Shown one piece after another: positions 6,701-12,843 of a stretch of 12,857 bases of DNA. Under the pieces are notes generated by a model. It searched no databases. It was not told where the DNA came from and saw only the letters and a program-made list of their open reading frames with translations. The DNA is from Clostridia bacterium. Its GTDB lineage: Bacteria; Bacillota; Clostridia; UBA1381; UMGS1253. How positions within the stretch are numbered: position 1 is the stretch's first letter; each line of letters begins with the position of its first letter. The position numbers were made by a program, and so were the translations under genes. The stretch spans positions 1 to 12,857 of the forward strand of contig JAFQPV010000038.1 of NCBI GenBank assembly GCA_017411585.1. Direction: 5' to 3'.

Positions 6701-7508
6701 GACAAACTATGCCGACCAAGGCACAATAAATTGAAAAAATGTAAAAACGGTTATTCTTTAAAAGATTAATCATAAACTTGATGGCGAGTATGCCGGAAAT
6801 CATTGCGGCAATAAACGCAATCGCGGTCGGCAGAAGTTCAACGGAGAAGGCACCGTCTTTAATCAGGGACGCACCTTCAAGCACGGCTGCACCTAAAATT
6901 GCCGGCAGCGACATCAAGAAGGCAAACTTAATTGCAAACTCCTTTTGATAGCCGCAAGCGCGCGCTGCTGTGATGGTTGAACCGCTGCGCGAAAGTCCCG
7001 GCAGAAGTGCACACGCCTGCGCAAGACCAACGAGCCAAGCGGAGACCGGTGATGCATTTTCCTTCGTGTATGTACCGTCACCGAAACGGTCCACAATATA
7101 CATCAGTGCCGCGGTAAGCAGCTGCGTACAGCCGACTACCGGCAAAACGGACAGCTTTTCTTCAAGGTCGAACACCTTAAACACCAAACCGACAACCACA
7201 GCCGGAATCGTTGCATAGATTATCATAATCAGCATACGTCTTTCCGGTGTTTCGATTTTAAATCGACCGCGGAAAATGTCTGCAATCCATAAAAATGCTT
7301 CGCGGATTAACATCCATACGTCCGTTTTGTACATAATGCAAACGGAAATGAAGGTTGCAACGTGCAGCAGCACGGAAAAGGCATTGCCCTCATCGATTTG
7401 GATGTTTAAAAGACTGCTGAAAATAACAAGATGTCCGGAGCTGGACACCGGTAAAAATTCCGTTAAGCCTTGTACCAAACCTAAAATCAGTGCCTGAAAC
7501 CAGTTCAT
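6678..7508 (-). CDS. uppP: Undecaprenyl-diphosphatase UppP (BacA)
   Basis: This 276-residue integral membrane protein removes one phosphate from undecaprenyl pyrophosphate, recycling the lipid carrier of peptidoglycan and teichoic acid synthesis; overproduction gives bacitracin resistance in other species. Family signatures are GLVQGLTEFLPVSSSGHLVIF at ~10-30 (E17, S22-S24, H26) and LPGLSRSGSTI at 169-179, with R174 matching the essential arginine. Several hydrophobic helices span the chain, and it ends in a hydrophobic segment. Length is typical. The ATG at 7506-7508 follows a GGGAG site at about 7517-7521 and lies 29 bp after the DivIVA-like gene, so those two form an operon closed by the terminator at 6642-6671. 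Confidence 0.97.
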   Translation of the reverse strand: MNWFQALILGLVQGLTEFLPVSSSGHLVIFSSLLNIQIDEGNAFSVLLHVATFISVCIMYKTDVWMLIREAFLWIADIFRGRFKIETPERRMLIMIIYATIPAVVVGLVFKVFDLEEKLSVLPVVGCTQLLTAALMYIVDRFGDGTYTKENASPVSAWLVGLAQACALLPGLSRSGSTITAARACGYQKEFAIKFAFLMSLPAILGAAVLEGASLIKDGAFSVELLPTAIAFIAAMISGILAIKFMINLLKNNRFYIFSIYCALVGIVCLVFSFIS

Positions 7509-7537
7509 AATCTTATCTCCCTCGTCTTAAAATCTGA

Positions 7538-7933
7538 TTAAATAGATATGCTGTCTAAACGCTCTTTATGCGCCTTTAATGCTTCACCGGCACTTTTTTG
7601 GTAAGCGAGAATGCGCTCGCGCTCTTCTTCGGCAAGCGTTTGCAGGCGCGAAAGCTCTTCCTCAGCTGCGGTTTGCAGCTCGGCAATTTTTGCGTTGGTT
7701 TCGGCAAGCATACGCTCGCCTTCCTTTTTTGCATTCAAAAGTGCATCGGAAATAAAAGCGCGCTCCTTTTCCAGCTTCTTTATTTCTTCGCGCGCCTCTT
7801 CAAGCTCTGCCGTAAGCGATGCAATCTTTTCTTTGTTCTTTGCATTCATTGCTTCCCAGGCAGTTGCCTGCGCGTTCACTTCCTTTTTTTTATAACCGCC
7901 CAACAGCGATGTTTTGAACAATTTGTCTGCCAT
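7538..7933 (-). CDS. DivIVA-like coiled-coil protein
   Basis: 131 residues. The N-terminus (MADKLFKTSLLGGYKKKEVN) resembles the lipid-binding/crossover motif of DivIVA/GpsB proteins, where F...GY..xEV is conserved. Residues ~28-120 are almost entirely Glu/Lys/Ala/Leu heptads, a long coiled coil. DivIVA relatives mark curved membrane at poles and septa and recruit division or cell-wall proteins. The chain is shorter than B. subtilis DivIVA (164 residues) and lacks a clear second domain. It has a G-rich ribosome binding site (AGGGGGG, 7942-7948) and precedes uppP, which fits an envelope role. A generic coiled-coil protein is the alternative reading, since heptad composition alone carries little family information. 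Confidence 0.6.
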   Translation of the reverse strand: MADKLFKTSLLGGYKKKEVNAQATAWEAMNAKNKEKIASLTAELEEAREEIKKLEKERAFISDALLNAKKEGERMLAETNAKIAELQTAAEEELSRLQTLAEEERERILAYQKSAGEALKAHKERLDSISI

Positions 7934-8033
7934 TTCATACGCCCCCCTAGACCATATTTGGTTAAATTCTACATCCGGCAGAGGTTTTCCTTCTTTATAT
8001 AGGATAAATTTTATGTTTTTATATATATTTCTA
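7934..8033. other. Divergent intergenic region, AT-rich
   Basis: Between the DivIVA-like gene (minus) and the hom operon promoter (plus). The half next to the hom promoter (about 7990-8033) is strongly A/T, with TATATATAT and T-runs, and lies immediately upstream of the -35 element, where it could act as an UP element or as bent DNA. I found no clear -35/-10 pair for the minus-strand gene. Confidence 0.4.
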
Positions 8034-8062
8034 TTGACACTGCTGGGGGTTTGTGGTATGAT
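8034..8062 (+). promoter_or_regulatory. Strong sigma-A promoter of the hom-lysC operon
   Basis: A perfect TTGACA (8034-8039), 17-bp spacer, and TATGAT (8057-8062) preceded by TGG, giving an extended -10 (TGn). Transcription should start at about 8069. It is one of the two clearest promoters in the window and drives the ACT regulator, hom, lysC and probably rlmB. Confidence 0.85.
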
Positions 8063-8068
8063 TCCATA

Positions 8069-8099
8069 GTACGACTACAAATGTATTTGTATCACGTAC
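8069..8099 (+). promoter_or_regulatory. Candidate operator dyad in the hom operon leader
   Basis: TACAAAT (8076-8082), two bases, ATTTGTA (8085-8091): a perfect 16-bp inverted repeat at about +8 to +23 relative to the predicted transcription start. It is flanked by GTAC (8069-8072) and GTAC (8096-8099), which extend the symmetry with small bulges. The placement suits a repressor that blocks initiation or early elongation. The encoded ACT regulator is the obvious candidate to bind it. It has no T-run, so it is not a terminator. Confidence 0.5.
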
Positions 8100-8110
8100 A
8101 CAAAAAAGAG

Positions 8111-8134
8111 CCAAAACCGGAGGTGAGCTTTTGG
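8111..8134 (+). promoter_or_regulatory. Small hairpin enclosing the ribosome binding site and pairing the TTG start
   Basis: CCAAAA (8111-8116) can pair with TTTTGG (8129-8134). The loop holds the GGAGGTG Shine-Dalgarno (8119-8125), and the TTG start codon (8131-8133) lies in the stem. Six base pairs, four of them A-U, give little stability, so any effect on translation is speculative. Confidence 0.25.
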
Positions 8135-8574
8135 AGCGAAAAATCGAATATTTGTTGATTGATACCGAGGTTTTGCCGGAAATTTTTGCGAAGGTAGTTG
8201 AGGCAAAACGCCTGCTGCGTACCGGTGTTTGCCAAACGGCGTCCGAGGCGGCAGAGCGGCTGAAAATCAGCCGATCGGCATTCTATAAATATAAAGACCG
8301 CGTATTTCCGTTGGAGGAAATGGGAAAGGATAAAATTATCACGGTTTTGTTTGAGGTGGTTGACCAGATGGGCGTGTTGTCCGGCATTTTGCAGGTGCTT
8401 GCGGCGGCGCATACGAATGTTTTAACCATCAATCAGAATATTCCGGTCAATCATTCTGCCAGCATCACGATTTCGCTGCGTATTGAGGAAATGACAATGC
8501 GTATGGATCAGCTTTTAAAAAAGCTCAGGCAGGTTGACGGTGTGCAGAGACTGGAATTGCTTTCAGGAGAATAA
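8131..8574 (+). CDS. ACT-domain regulator, PheB/ThrR-like (UPF0735 family)
   Basis: 147 residues. The N-terminus matches the UPF0735 family, with a helix-turn-helix-like ASEAAERLKISRSAFYKYKD segment at 37-56. The C-terminus is an ACT domain (~69-145) with the ligand-loop signature DQMGVLSGIL at 78-87 and LTINQNIPV at 98-106. ACT domains bind amino acids. In Bacillus a relative (PheB, later called ThrR, as I recall) represses threonine-pathway genes including hom. Here it leads the operon, 21 bp before hom, and there is a dyad near its own transcription start, so it is probably an autoregulated, amino-acid-sensing controller of hom and lysC; the effector is not shown by sequence. The start is TTG, selected because GGAGGTG stands five bases upstream and the next Met is far into the domain. 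Confidence 0.85.
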   Translation: MERKIEYLLIDTEVLPEIFAKVVEAKRLLRTGVCQTASEAAERLKISRSAFYKYKDRVFPLEEMGKDKIITVLFEVVDQMGVLSGILQVLAAAHTNVLTINQNIPVNHSASITISLRIEEMTMRMDQLLKKLRQVDGVQRLELLSGE

Positions 8575-8595
8575 ACACAGAAAGGCGAAGTGACT

Positions 8596-9804
8596 ATGAT
8601 AAATGTTGCGATACTCGGTTACGGTACAGTCGGTTCCGGCGTGTATGAAATATTGGATACGAACGCGCAAAACATTGCCCGCAAGGTTGGCAAGGCAGTT
8701 TCGGTTCGACACGTTTTGGATTTGCGCGACTTTGACACGCATCCGAGAAAAGAAATTTTTACAAAAAACTACGATGATATTTTAAATGATGCTTCCGTAA
8801 GCATTGTGGTGGAGACCATCGGCGGTGTAGAGCCGGCGTACACCTTCACAAAGAAGGCACTGCTTGCAGGCAAAAGCGTTGTTACCAGCAATAAAGAGCT
8901 TGTTGCCAAGTGCGGAACAGAGCTTTTGGCAATTGCAAAGGAAAAGAACGTAAACTATTTGTTTGAGGCGAGAGTCGGCGGTGGTATTCCGATTATCCGT
9001 CCGCTGCATAAATGTCTTGCCGCAAACAATGTGACTGAGATTTTCGGTATTTTAAACGGTACAACAAATTACATCTTAACACAGATGATTCATAACAATA
9101 AGTCGTTTGAGGAAGCGCTTTCCGAGGCGCAGGAGAAGGGCTATGCCGAGCGCAATCCGGCAGCGGATGTGGAAGGACACGATGCTTGCCGCAAAATCAG
9201 CATTTTGGCATCGCTTGCCTTTGGTGAGGCGCAGGACAGCGAAAAGGTGTACACCGAGGGTATTACAAAGATTACTTTAGACGATGTGAAGCTTGCCGGC
9301 CGCTTGGGCTATGTCATCAAGCTGATTGGTTACACCAGACATCAAAACGGCAAAACACTTTGCCGTGTTTCGCCGATGCTCATTAAAAAGGGCACGCCGC
9401 TTGCTATGGTGGAGGATGTATTTAATGCCATTATGGTGCGCGGTGACAGCGTGGGTGATGTGATGTTCTACGGCAGAGGTGCAGGTAAGCTGCCGACGGC
9501 AAGTGCCGTATTGGGCGATGTGCTCGATATTGTCAGCGCAAGCGAAAACAAAAACTTCATCTGGAGTGAGGGTGTAATAGAAAACTGCGAAAGCCATCTT
9601 GAGGCAGACGGCGCGATGTTTATTCGTGCAGACGGCGTAAGCATTGATGAAGTGCGTGCACTGTTTGGCGAGGGTTGCATCTTTGCTGACAGCGATGAAC
9701 AGGTGGCGTTCATTGCACCGGCGCAGAAGGAAGCGCATATGATAGAGAAGATAAACAAGCTTGGCGATAACGTCAAGAGCTATATTCGCGTAATGCAGGG
9801 GTAA
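8596..9804 (+). CDS. hom: Homoserine dehydrogenase
   Basis: The enzyme reduces aspartate-4-semialdehyde to homoserine with NAD(P)H, the branch leading to threonine, isoleucine and methionine. 402 residues from ATG 8596. The nucleotide-binding GYGTVG is at 8-13, the catalytic-region lysine is K100 in SNKELVAK, then VGGGIPII at 127-134, NGTTNYI at 154-160, and the ADVEGHDACRKISILA segment from 190. After about residue 330 there is a short region resembling a reduced ACT domain, ending SYIRVM; typical Bacillus Hom (433 residues) carries a longer one. Feedback sensing may therefore rest partly on the upstream ACT protein, which is inference. GTG at 8590 is an alternative start; AAAGG at 8581-8585 fits either poorly. 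I chose ATG because homologues begin M-I/K-V-A-I-L-G. No thrB or thrC is in the window. Confidence 0.96.
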   Translation: MINVAILGYGTVGSGVYEILDTNAQNIARKVGKAVSVRHVLDLRDFDTHPRKEIFTKNYDDILNDASVSIVVETIGGVEPAYTFTKKALLAGKSVVTSNKELVAKCGTELLAIAKEKNVNYLFEARVGGGIPIIRPLHKCLAANNVTEIFGILNGTTNYILTQMIHNNKSFEEALSEAQEKGYAERNPAADVEGHDACRKISILASLAFGEAQDSEKVYTEGITKITLDDVKLAGRLGYVIKLIGYTRHQNGKTLCRVSPMLIKKGTPLAMVEDVFNAIMVRGDSVGDVMFYGRGAGKLPTASAVLGDVLDIVSASENKNFIWSEGVIENCESHLEADGAMFIRADGVSIDEVRALFGEGCIFADSDEQVAFIAPAQKEAHMIEKINKLGDNVKSYIRVMQG

Positions 9805-9829
9805 CAGAACCGAAAGGGAGGAATATACA

Positions 9830-11044
9830 GTGAGTTTGGTAGTGCAAAAGTTCGGCGGCAGCTCGGTTGCCAATGCCGAAAGAGTATTTAATGTAGCGCG
9901 TATCATCACGGATACATACAAGGCGGGCAATCAGGTTGTCGTTGTTGTATCTGCGCAGGGCGATACGACAGATGATTTGATTGAAAAGGCAAAGGAAATC
10001 ACAGACAGACCGTCCAAGCGCGAAATGGATATGCTGCTTGCAACGGGCGAACAGATTTCGATTTCGCTTTTAGCTATGGCAATTGAAAAGCTCGGTTGCC
10101 CGGCAATTTCGCTGACAGGCTGGCAGGCGGGCTTTAACACCAGCAGCCAGTACGGTATGGCGAGAATTCATAAGATTAACACAGAGCGCTTGAAGATTGA
10201 ATTGGACAAAAACAAGATTGTTGTGGTTGCAGGCTTTCAGGGTCTCAACAAGCATGACGATATCACAACACTCGGCCGCGGCGGCTCGGATACTTCTGCA
10301 GTTGCACTTGCGGCAGCGCTCAGCGCAGATGTTTGCGAGATTTACACAGACGTTGACGGTGTTTATACCACCGACCCGCGCATCTGTCCGGATGCCGTAA
10401 AGCTCAACGACATTTCCTACGATGAAATGCTCGAGCTTGCAAGTCTCGGTGCAAACGTATTAAACAACCGTTCGGTTGAAATGGCGAAAAAATACAATGT
10501 GAAATTGAAGGTGCTCTCCAGCTTGCACAGAGTAGAGGGTACAACCGTTAAGGAGGTAAAAGACGTGGAAAAGATGATGGTAAGAGGCGTAGCACGCGAT
10601 AACAATACAGCAAGCATTGCAGTGATGGAGGTAGACGATCAGCCGGGTAAGGTGTATACAATCTTCTCCAAGCTTGCAGCAAAGGATATTAACGTAGACT
10701 TGATTATTCAGTCTGAGGGTAGAGAGGGTACAAGAGATATCAGCTTTACCGTTGCATCCGACAGACTCCAGGAAGCACTCGACGTATTGAATGCTGCAAA
10801 CGATGTTATCGGCGCAAAGAAGATTATCTTTGACGATACCGTTTCCAAGGTGTCCATTGTTGGTGCAGGTATGGTATCCAACGCCGGTGTTGCATCCAAG
10901 ATGTTTGAGGCGCTTTTCCAGAACAACATCAACGTACGTATGATTGCAACCTCTGAAATCAAGGTTTCCGTGCTTATCGACAGAGCGGATGCAGAGCGTG
11001 CCGTTGTAGCCATTCACGACAAGTTTGATTTGGGTAGAATCTGA
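9830..11044 (+). CDS. lysC: Aspartate kinase, lysine-sensitive type (LysC)
   Basis: LysC phosphorylates aspartate, the first step to lysine, threonine and methionine. The 404 residues match Bacillus aspartokinase II (408). KFGGSSV is at 7-13, and TTLGRGGSDTSAVALAA around 145-161 is the kinase signature. Two ACT domains follow, ~262-330 (VDDQPGKVYTIFSKLAAKDI) and ~342-404 (IVGAGMVSNAGVASKMFEAL). The GTG start at 9830 has GGGAGGA at about 9815-9821. The gene lies 25 bp after hom, and its TGA overlaps the next ATG by one base. Codon 246 is an internal GTG with a perfect AGGAGGT just upstream, so a separate beta subunit is likely (own entry). There is no long leader and no lysine riboswitch; control probably comes from the operon promoter and from ACT feedback. 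Confidence 0.97.
   Translation: MSLVVQKFGGSSVANAERVFNVARIITDTYKAGNQVVVVVSAQGDTTDDLIEKAKEITDRPSKREMDMLLATGEQISISLLAMAIEKLGCPAISLTGWQAGFNTSSQYGMARIHKINTERLKIELDKNKIVVVAGFQGLNKHDDITTLGRGGSDTSAVALAAALSADVCEIYTDVDGVYTTDPRICPDAVKLNDISYDEMLELASLGANVLNNRSVEMAKKYNVKLKVLSSLHRVEGTTVKEVKDVEKMMVRGVARDNNTASIAVMEVDDQPGKVYTIFSKLAAKDINVDLIIQSEGREGTRDISFTVASDRLQEALDVLNAANDVIGAKKIIFDDTVSKVSIVGAGMVSNAGVASKMFEALFQNNINVRMIATSEIKVSVLIDRADAERAVVAIHDKFDLGRI
10551..10557 (+). promoter_or_regulatory. Internal Shine-Dalgarno inside lysC
   Basis: AGGAGGT, complementary to the 16S rRNA tail, lies within lysC seven bases before an in-frame GTG at 10565. A full-strength site placed at the junction of kinase and ACT domains is unlikely by chance; it encodes the KEV of a VKEVKDVEKMM segment. 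Confidence 0.75.
10565..11044 (+). CDS. lysC: Aspartokinase beta subunit from internal lysC start
   Basis: In-frame GTG at codon 246 of lysC, preceded by the perfect AGGAGGT at 10551-10557, would give a 159-residue protein containing only the two ACT domains. Bacillus subtilis aspartokinase II is an alpha2-beta2 enzyme whose beta subunit comes from an internal start at, as I recall, the same residue number (Met-246). The beta subunit binds lysine and takes part in feedback control there. ATG codons at 10574 and 10577 are alternative starts with less favourable spacing. That the spacing and codon position match the known case is what the sequence shows; production of the protein is inference. 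Confidence 0.7.
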   Translation: MEKMMVRGVARDNNTASIAVMEVDDQPGKVYTIFSKLAAKDINVDLIIQSEGREGTRDISFTVASDRLQEALDVLNAANDVIGAKKIIFDDTVSKVSIVGAGMVSNAGVASKMFEALFQNNINVRMIATSEIKVSVLIDRADAERAVVAIHDKFDLGRI

Positions 11045-11814
11045 TGAATAAGAGACAAAACGAGCCGACGGAACTGCGCGAGGACATCTTAGAGGGTAGA
11101 AATCCGGTGTTCGAGGCGTTGCGCGCCGGTCGGCAGATTGATAAAATTTTAATTGCAAAAAGCGATAACAAGGGTGCGATTACACGCATCCTTGCGCTTG
11201 CCAAGGAGCAGAGAATCCTTGTAAGCGAGGTGGAGCGCTCAAAGCTCGATGCGATTAGCCAGACGGGCGCACATCAGGGCATCATCGCCTATGTTGCGGC
11301 GGCAACCTATGTTTCCATCGAAGATATTTTGCAAAACGCGGCAGACAAAGGCGAAGCACCGTTTGTTATTTTGTGTGACTCTTTAAACGATGCGGGCAAC
11401 CTCGGCTCGATTATCCGTACAGCGGAGTGCTGTGGTGCGCACGGCGTAATTATCCCGAAGCACAGAAGCGTGGCGTTAAATGCCATTGCTGCAAAGGCAT
11501 CTGCCGGTGCAACGGAGTATATGCCGGTATGCAAGGTGACAAACCTCACGCAGTGCATCAAAAAGCTCAAGGACGCTGGCCTTTGGGTGTGCGGAACGGA
11601 TGCAGAAGGCGCTTCCGAGTTGTATAAAACGGATATGACCGGTCCTTTGGCGGTGGTTATCGGCTCCGAAGGGGAGGGCATCAGCCGCCTCGTGAAGGAA
11701 AACTGCGACTTTATGGTCAGCATCCCGATGAAGGGGCACGTCAACAGCTTAAACGCTTCGGCTGCCGCTGCAGTACTAATGTATGAAATTCACAGACAAA
11801 GATATTTTAAATGA
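11044..11814 (+). CDS. rlmB: 23S rRNA (guanosine-2'-O)-methyltransferase RlmB, TrmH/SPOUT family
   Basis: 256 residues. An N-terminal L30e-like substrate-binding domain opens with LEGRNPVFEALRAGRQIDKI (~15-35). The C-terminal SPOUT domain holds the three family motifs: NLGSIIRTAECCGAHGVI (~119-136, with the catalytic-motif N and R), VIGSEGEGISRLV (~205-217) and IPMKGHVNSLNASAAAAVLMYE (~227-248), which form the trefoil knot that binds S-adenosylmethionine. RlmB methylates G2251 in the peptidyl-transferase P loop; some relatives modify tRNA or other 23S positions, so site assignment is by homology. Its ATG overlaps the lysC TGA (TGATG), implying translational coupling, so an rRNA modifier sits at the end of an aspartate-family operon. 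TrmH-family genes usually lie elsewhere, and I see no functional reason for the pairing. Confidence 0.93.
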   Translation: MNKRQNEPTELREDILEGRNPVFEALRAGRQIDKILIAKSDNKGAITRILALAKEQRILVSEVERSKLDAISQTGAHQGIIAYVAAATYVSIEDILQNAADKGEAPFVILCDSLNDAGNLGSIIRTAECCGAHGVIIPKHRSVALNAIAAKASAGATEYMPVCKVTNLTQCIKKLKDAGLWVCGTDAEGASELYKTDMTGPLAVVIGSEGEGISRLVKENCDFMVSIPMKGHVNSLNASAAAAVLMYEIHRQRYFK

Positions 11815-11819
11815 GAAAA

Positions 11820-11842
11820 CGGCAGAGGAGTTCCCTCTGCCG
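11820..11842 (+). terminator. Hairpin ending the hom-lysC-rlmB transcript
   Basis: Perfect 9-bp GC-rich stem, CGGCAGAGG (11820-11828) and CCTCTGCCG (11834-11842), with a 5-base loop, beginning six bases after the rlmB stop. The plus-strand tail (TACTTATATAC) has few Ts, so termination may be partial and the next gene could be read through. Confidence 0.6.
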
Positions 11843-11879
11843 TACTTATATACAAATGATGAATGGGAGATGGAAAATT

Positions 11880-12794
11880 ATGAAAAAAGGAGTAGTAGCA
11901 GTATTGTTGTGTGTCATAATGCTTTTAGGTGTTTTTACAGGCATTATAGGCCATGCTGAGGGGAATAATGTGTCGGTTGTTGTGAATGGACAAGCTTTAT
12001 ATTTTGATGTTCCGCCGCAGATTATTAGCGGCAGAACAATGGTACCGCTTCGTGCAATTTTTGAAGCATTAGGAGCTACTGTGAGTTGGGATGTTGCCAC
12101 AAAAACGGTAACAGCGGTGAAAGAGAATACACAAATTAGGATGATGATTGGTTCGTATACGATGGTCGTAAATGAACAAACGGTAATTTTAGACACACCC
12201 TCATGTTTGATGAATGGCAGAACGCTTGTTCCGGTCAGAGCCATATCGGAAGCGTTTAATATGAATGTTTCTTGGGATGAGTATAATCAGACGGTGTCGA
12301 TTGATTCTGTAAATTTGGGTGTTTCTACACCAAGTACGGGAATTGAGACGGCTTCGACAGCATACAATCAGTTGAAAAACATCCTTGTTTCAAGAGGGAC
12401 ATATAGTGACGGGAAGTATTCCGTGTATCGTCACTCCGAGGATTCTATGGGCGGGATTATGATTTCTTATGAATCGGCAGAAGACAAAATTATACTTTTC
12501 CAAATCAATGAAAGTGATGCCGGAACACAGTTTAGGTGTTTAATTACGCTTACTCCTTACGTAGCGCCGGAGCTTTTTTATCAAATTATAAACACTTCCG
12601 GAAGTGAATACTATATAATGGGTACTTTTACGAATGCATATGCTCCATATACAACGACATACAGTTCTGTGCCGAGTTATTTGAAAGATGCGACCGATGC
12701 GGTTGTAGATGGTACATTTGGGTTGATAGATGCTGTACTGCAATTGAAAACCAGTATGAGTCTTTCTGATTTCGGTATATATTATAATAAATAG
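11880..12794 (+). CDS. Secreted protein with two copper-amine-oxidase N-terminal-like repeats and an unrecognised C-terminal domain
   Basis: 304 residues. A signal peptide MKKGVVAVLLCVIMLLGVF with a hydrophobic core to about residue 23 likely precedes cleavage near the HAEG segment (25-28). Two stalk-type repeats follow: SGRTMVPLRAIFEALGATVSWD (50-71) and NGRTLVPVRAISEAFNMNVSWD (112-133), each with the GRT-x-VP-x-RA and VSWD marks of the copper amine oxidase N-terminal-like fold. These occur widely in Firmicute exported and wall-associated proteins and do not imply amine oxidase activity. Residues ~145-304 match no family I recognise: an acidic, Ser/Thr/Tyr-rich sequence of alternating beta-like stretches with no Cys apart from one near 224. 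The frame is open from 11811, but that extension would encode the rlmB terminator hairpin, so ATG 11880 is chosen; GGGAG stands about ten bases upstream. The gene is visibly more AT-rich than its neighbours. Confidence 0.8.
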   Translation: MKKGVVAVLLCVIMLLGVFTGIIGHAEGNNVSVVVNGQALYFDVPPQIISGRTMVPLRAIFEALGATVSWDVATKTVTAVKENTQIRMMIGSYTMVVNEQTVILDTPSCLMNGRTLVPVRAISEAFNMNVSWDEYNQTVSIDSVNLGVSTPSTGIETASTAYNQLKNILVSRGTYSDGKYSVYRHSEDSMGGIMISYESAEDKIILFQINESDAGTQFRCLITLTPYVAPELFYQIINTSGSEYYIMGTFTNAYAPYTTTYSSVPSYLKDATDAVVDGTFGLIDAVLQLKTSMSLSDFGIYYNK

Positions 12795-12814
12795 GAAAAA
12801 CTGAGGCATACAAG

Positions 12815-12843
12815 AAGGTCGTAGTGAAATTCACTACGACCTT
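12815..12843 (+). terminator. Hairpin downstream of the secreted-protein gene
   Basis: AAGGTCGTAGTGAA (12815-12828) and TTCACTACGACCTT (12830-12843) form a perfect inverted repeat, realistically a 12-bp stem with a 5-base loop. It starts 20 bases after the stop codon. The tail TTCGTCATTG is only moderately T-rich, so it is an intrinsic terminator of uncertain efficiency. The structure is nearly symmetric and could also serve a convergent gene beyond the window. Confidence 0.6.

Noticed and set aside
8063..8130. Lysine riboswitch or T-box in the leader of the hom-lysC operon
   Set aside because: The leader after the predicted transcription start is about 60 bases, too short, with no terminator/antiterminator pair and no T-box core sequence.
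9277..9930. Long open frame (217 codons) on the minus strand opposite hom
   Set aside because: It is antisense to the conserved hom coding sequence, is rich in Cys, His and Asn of no domain pattern, and has no ribosome site. It is a shadow frame.
10460..11158. Long open frame (232 codons) on the minus strand opposite lysC and rlmB
   Set aside because: It crosses the boundary of two real genes, shows no domain and mirrors their codon structure.
11811..11879. Start of the secreted-protein gene at 11811, overlapping rlmB
   Set aside because: The 23 extra residues would be read through the terminator hairpin and would bury the signal peptide. ATG 11880 gives a normal signal peptide.
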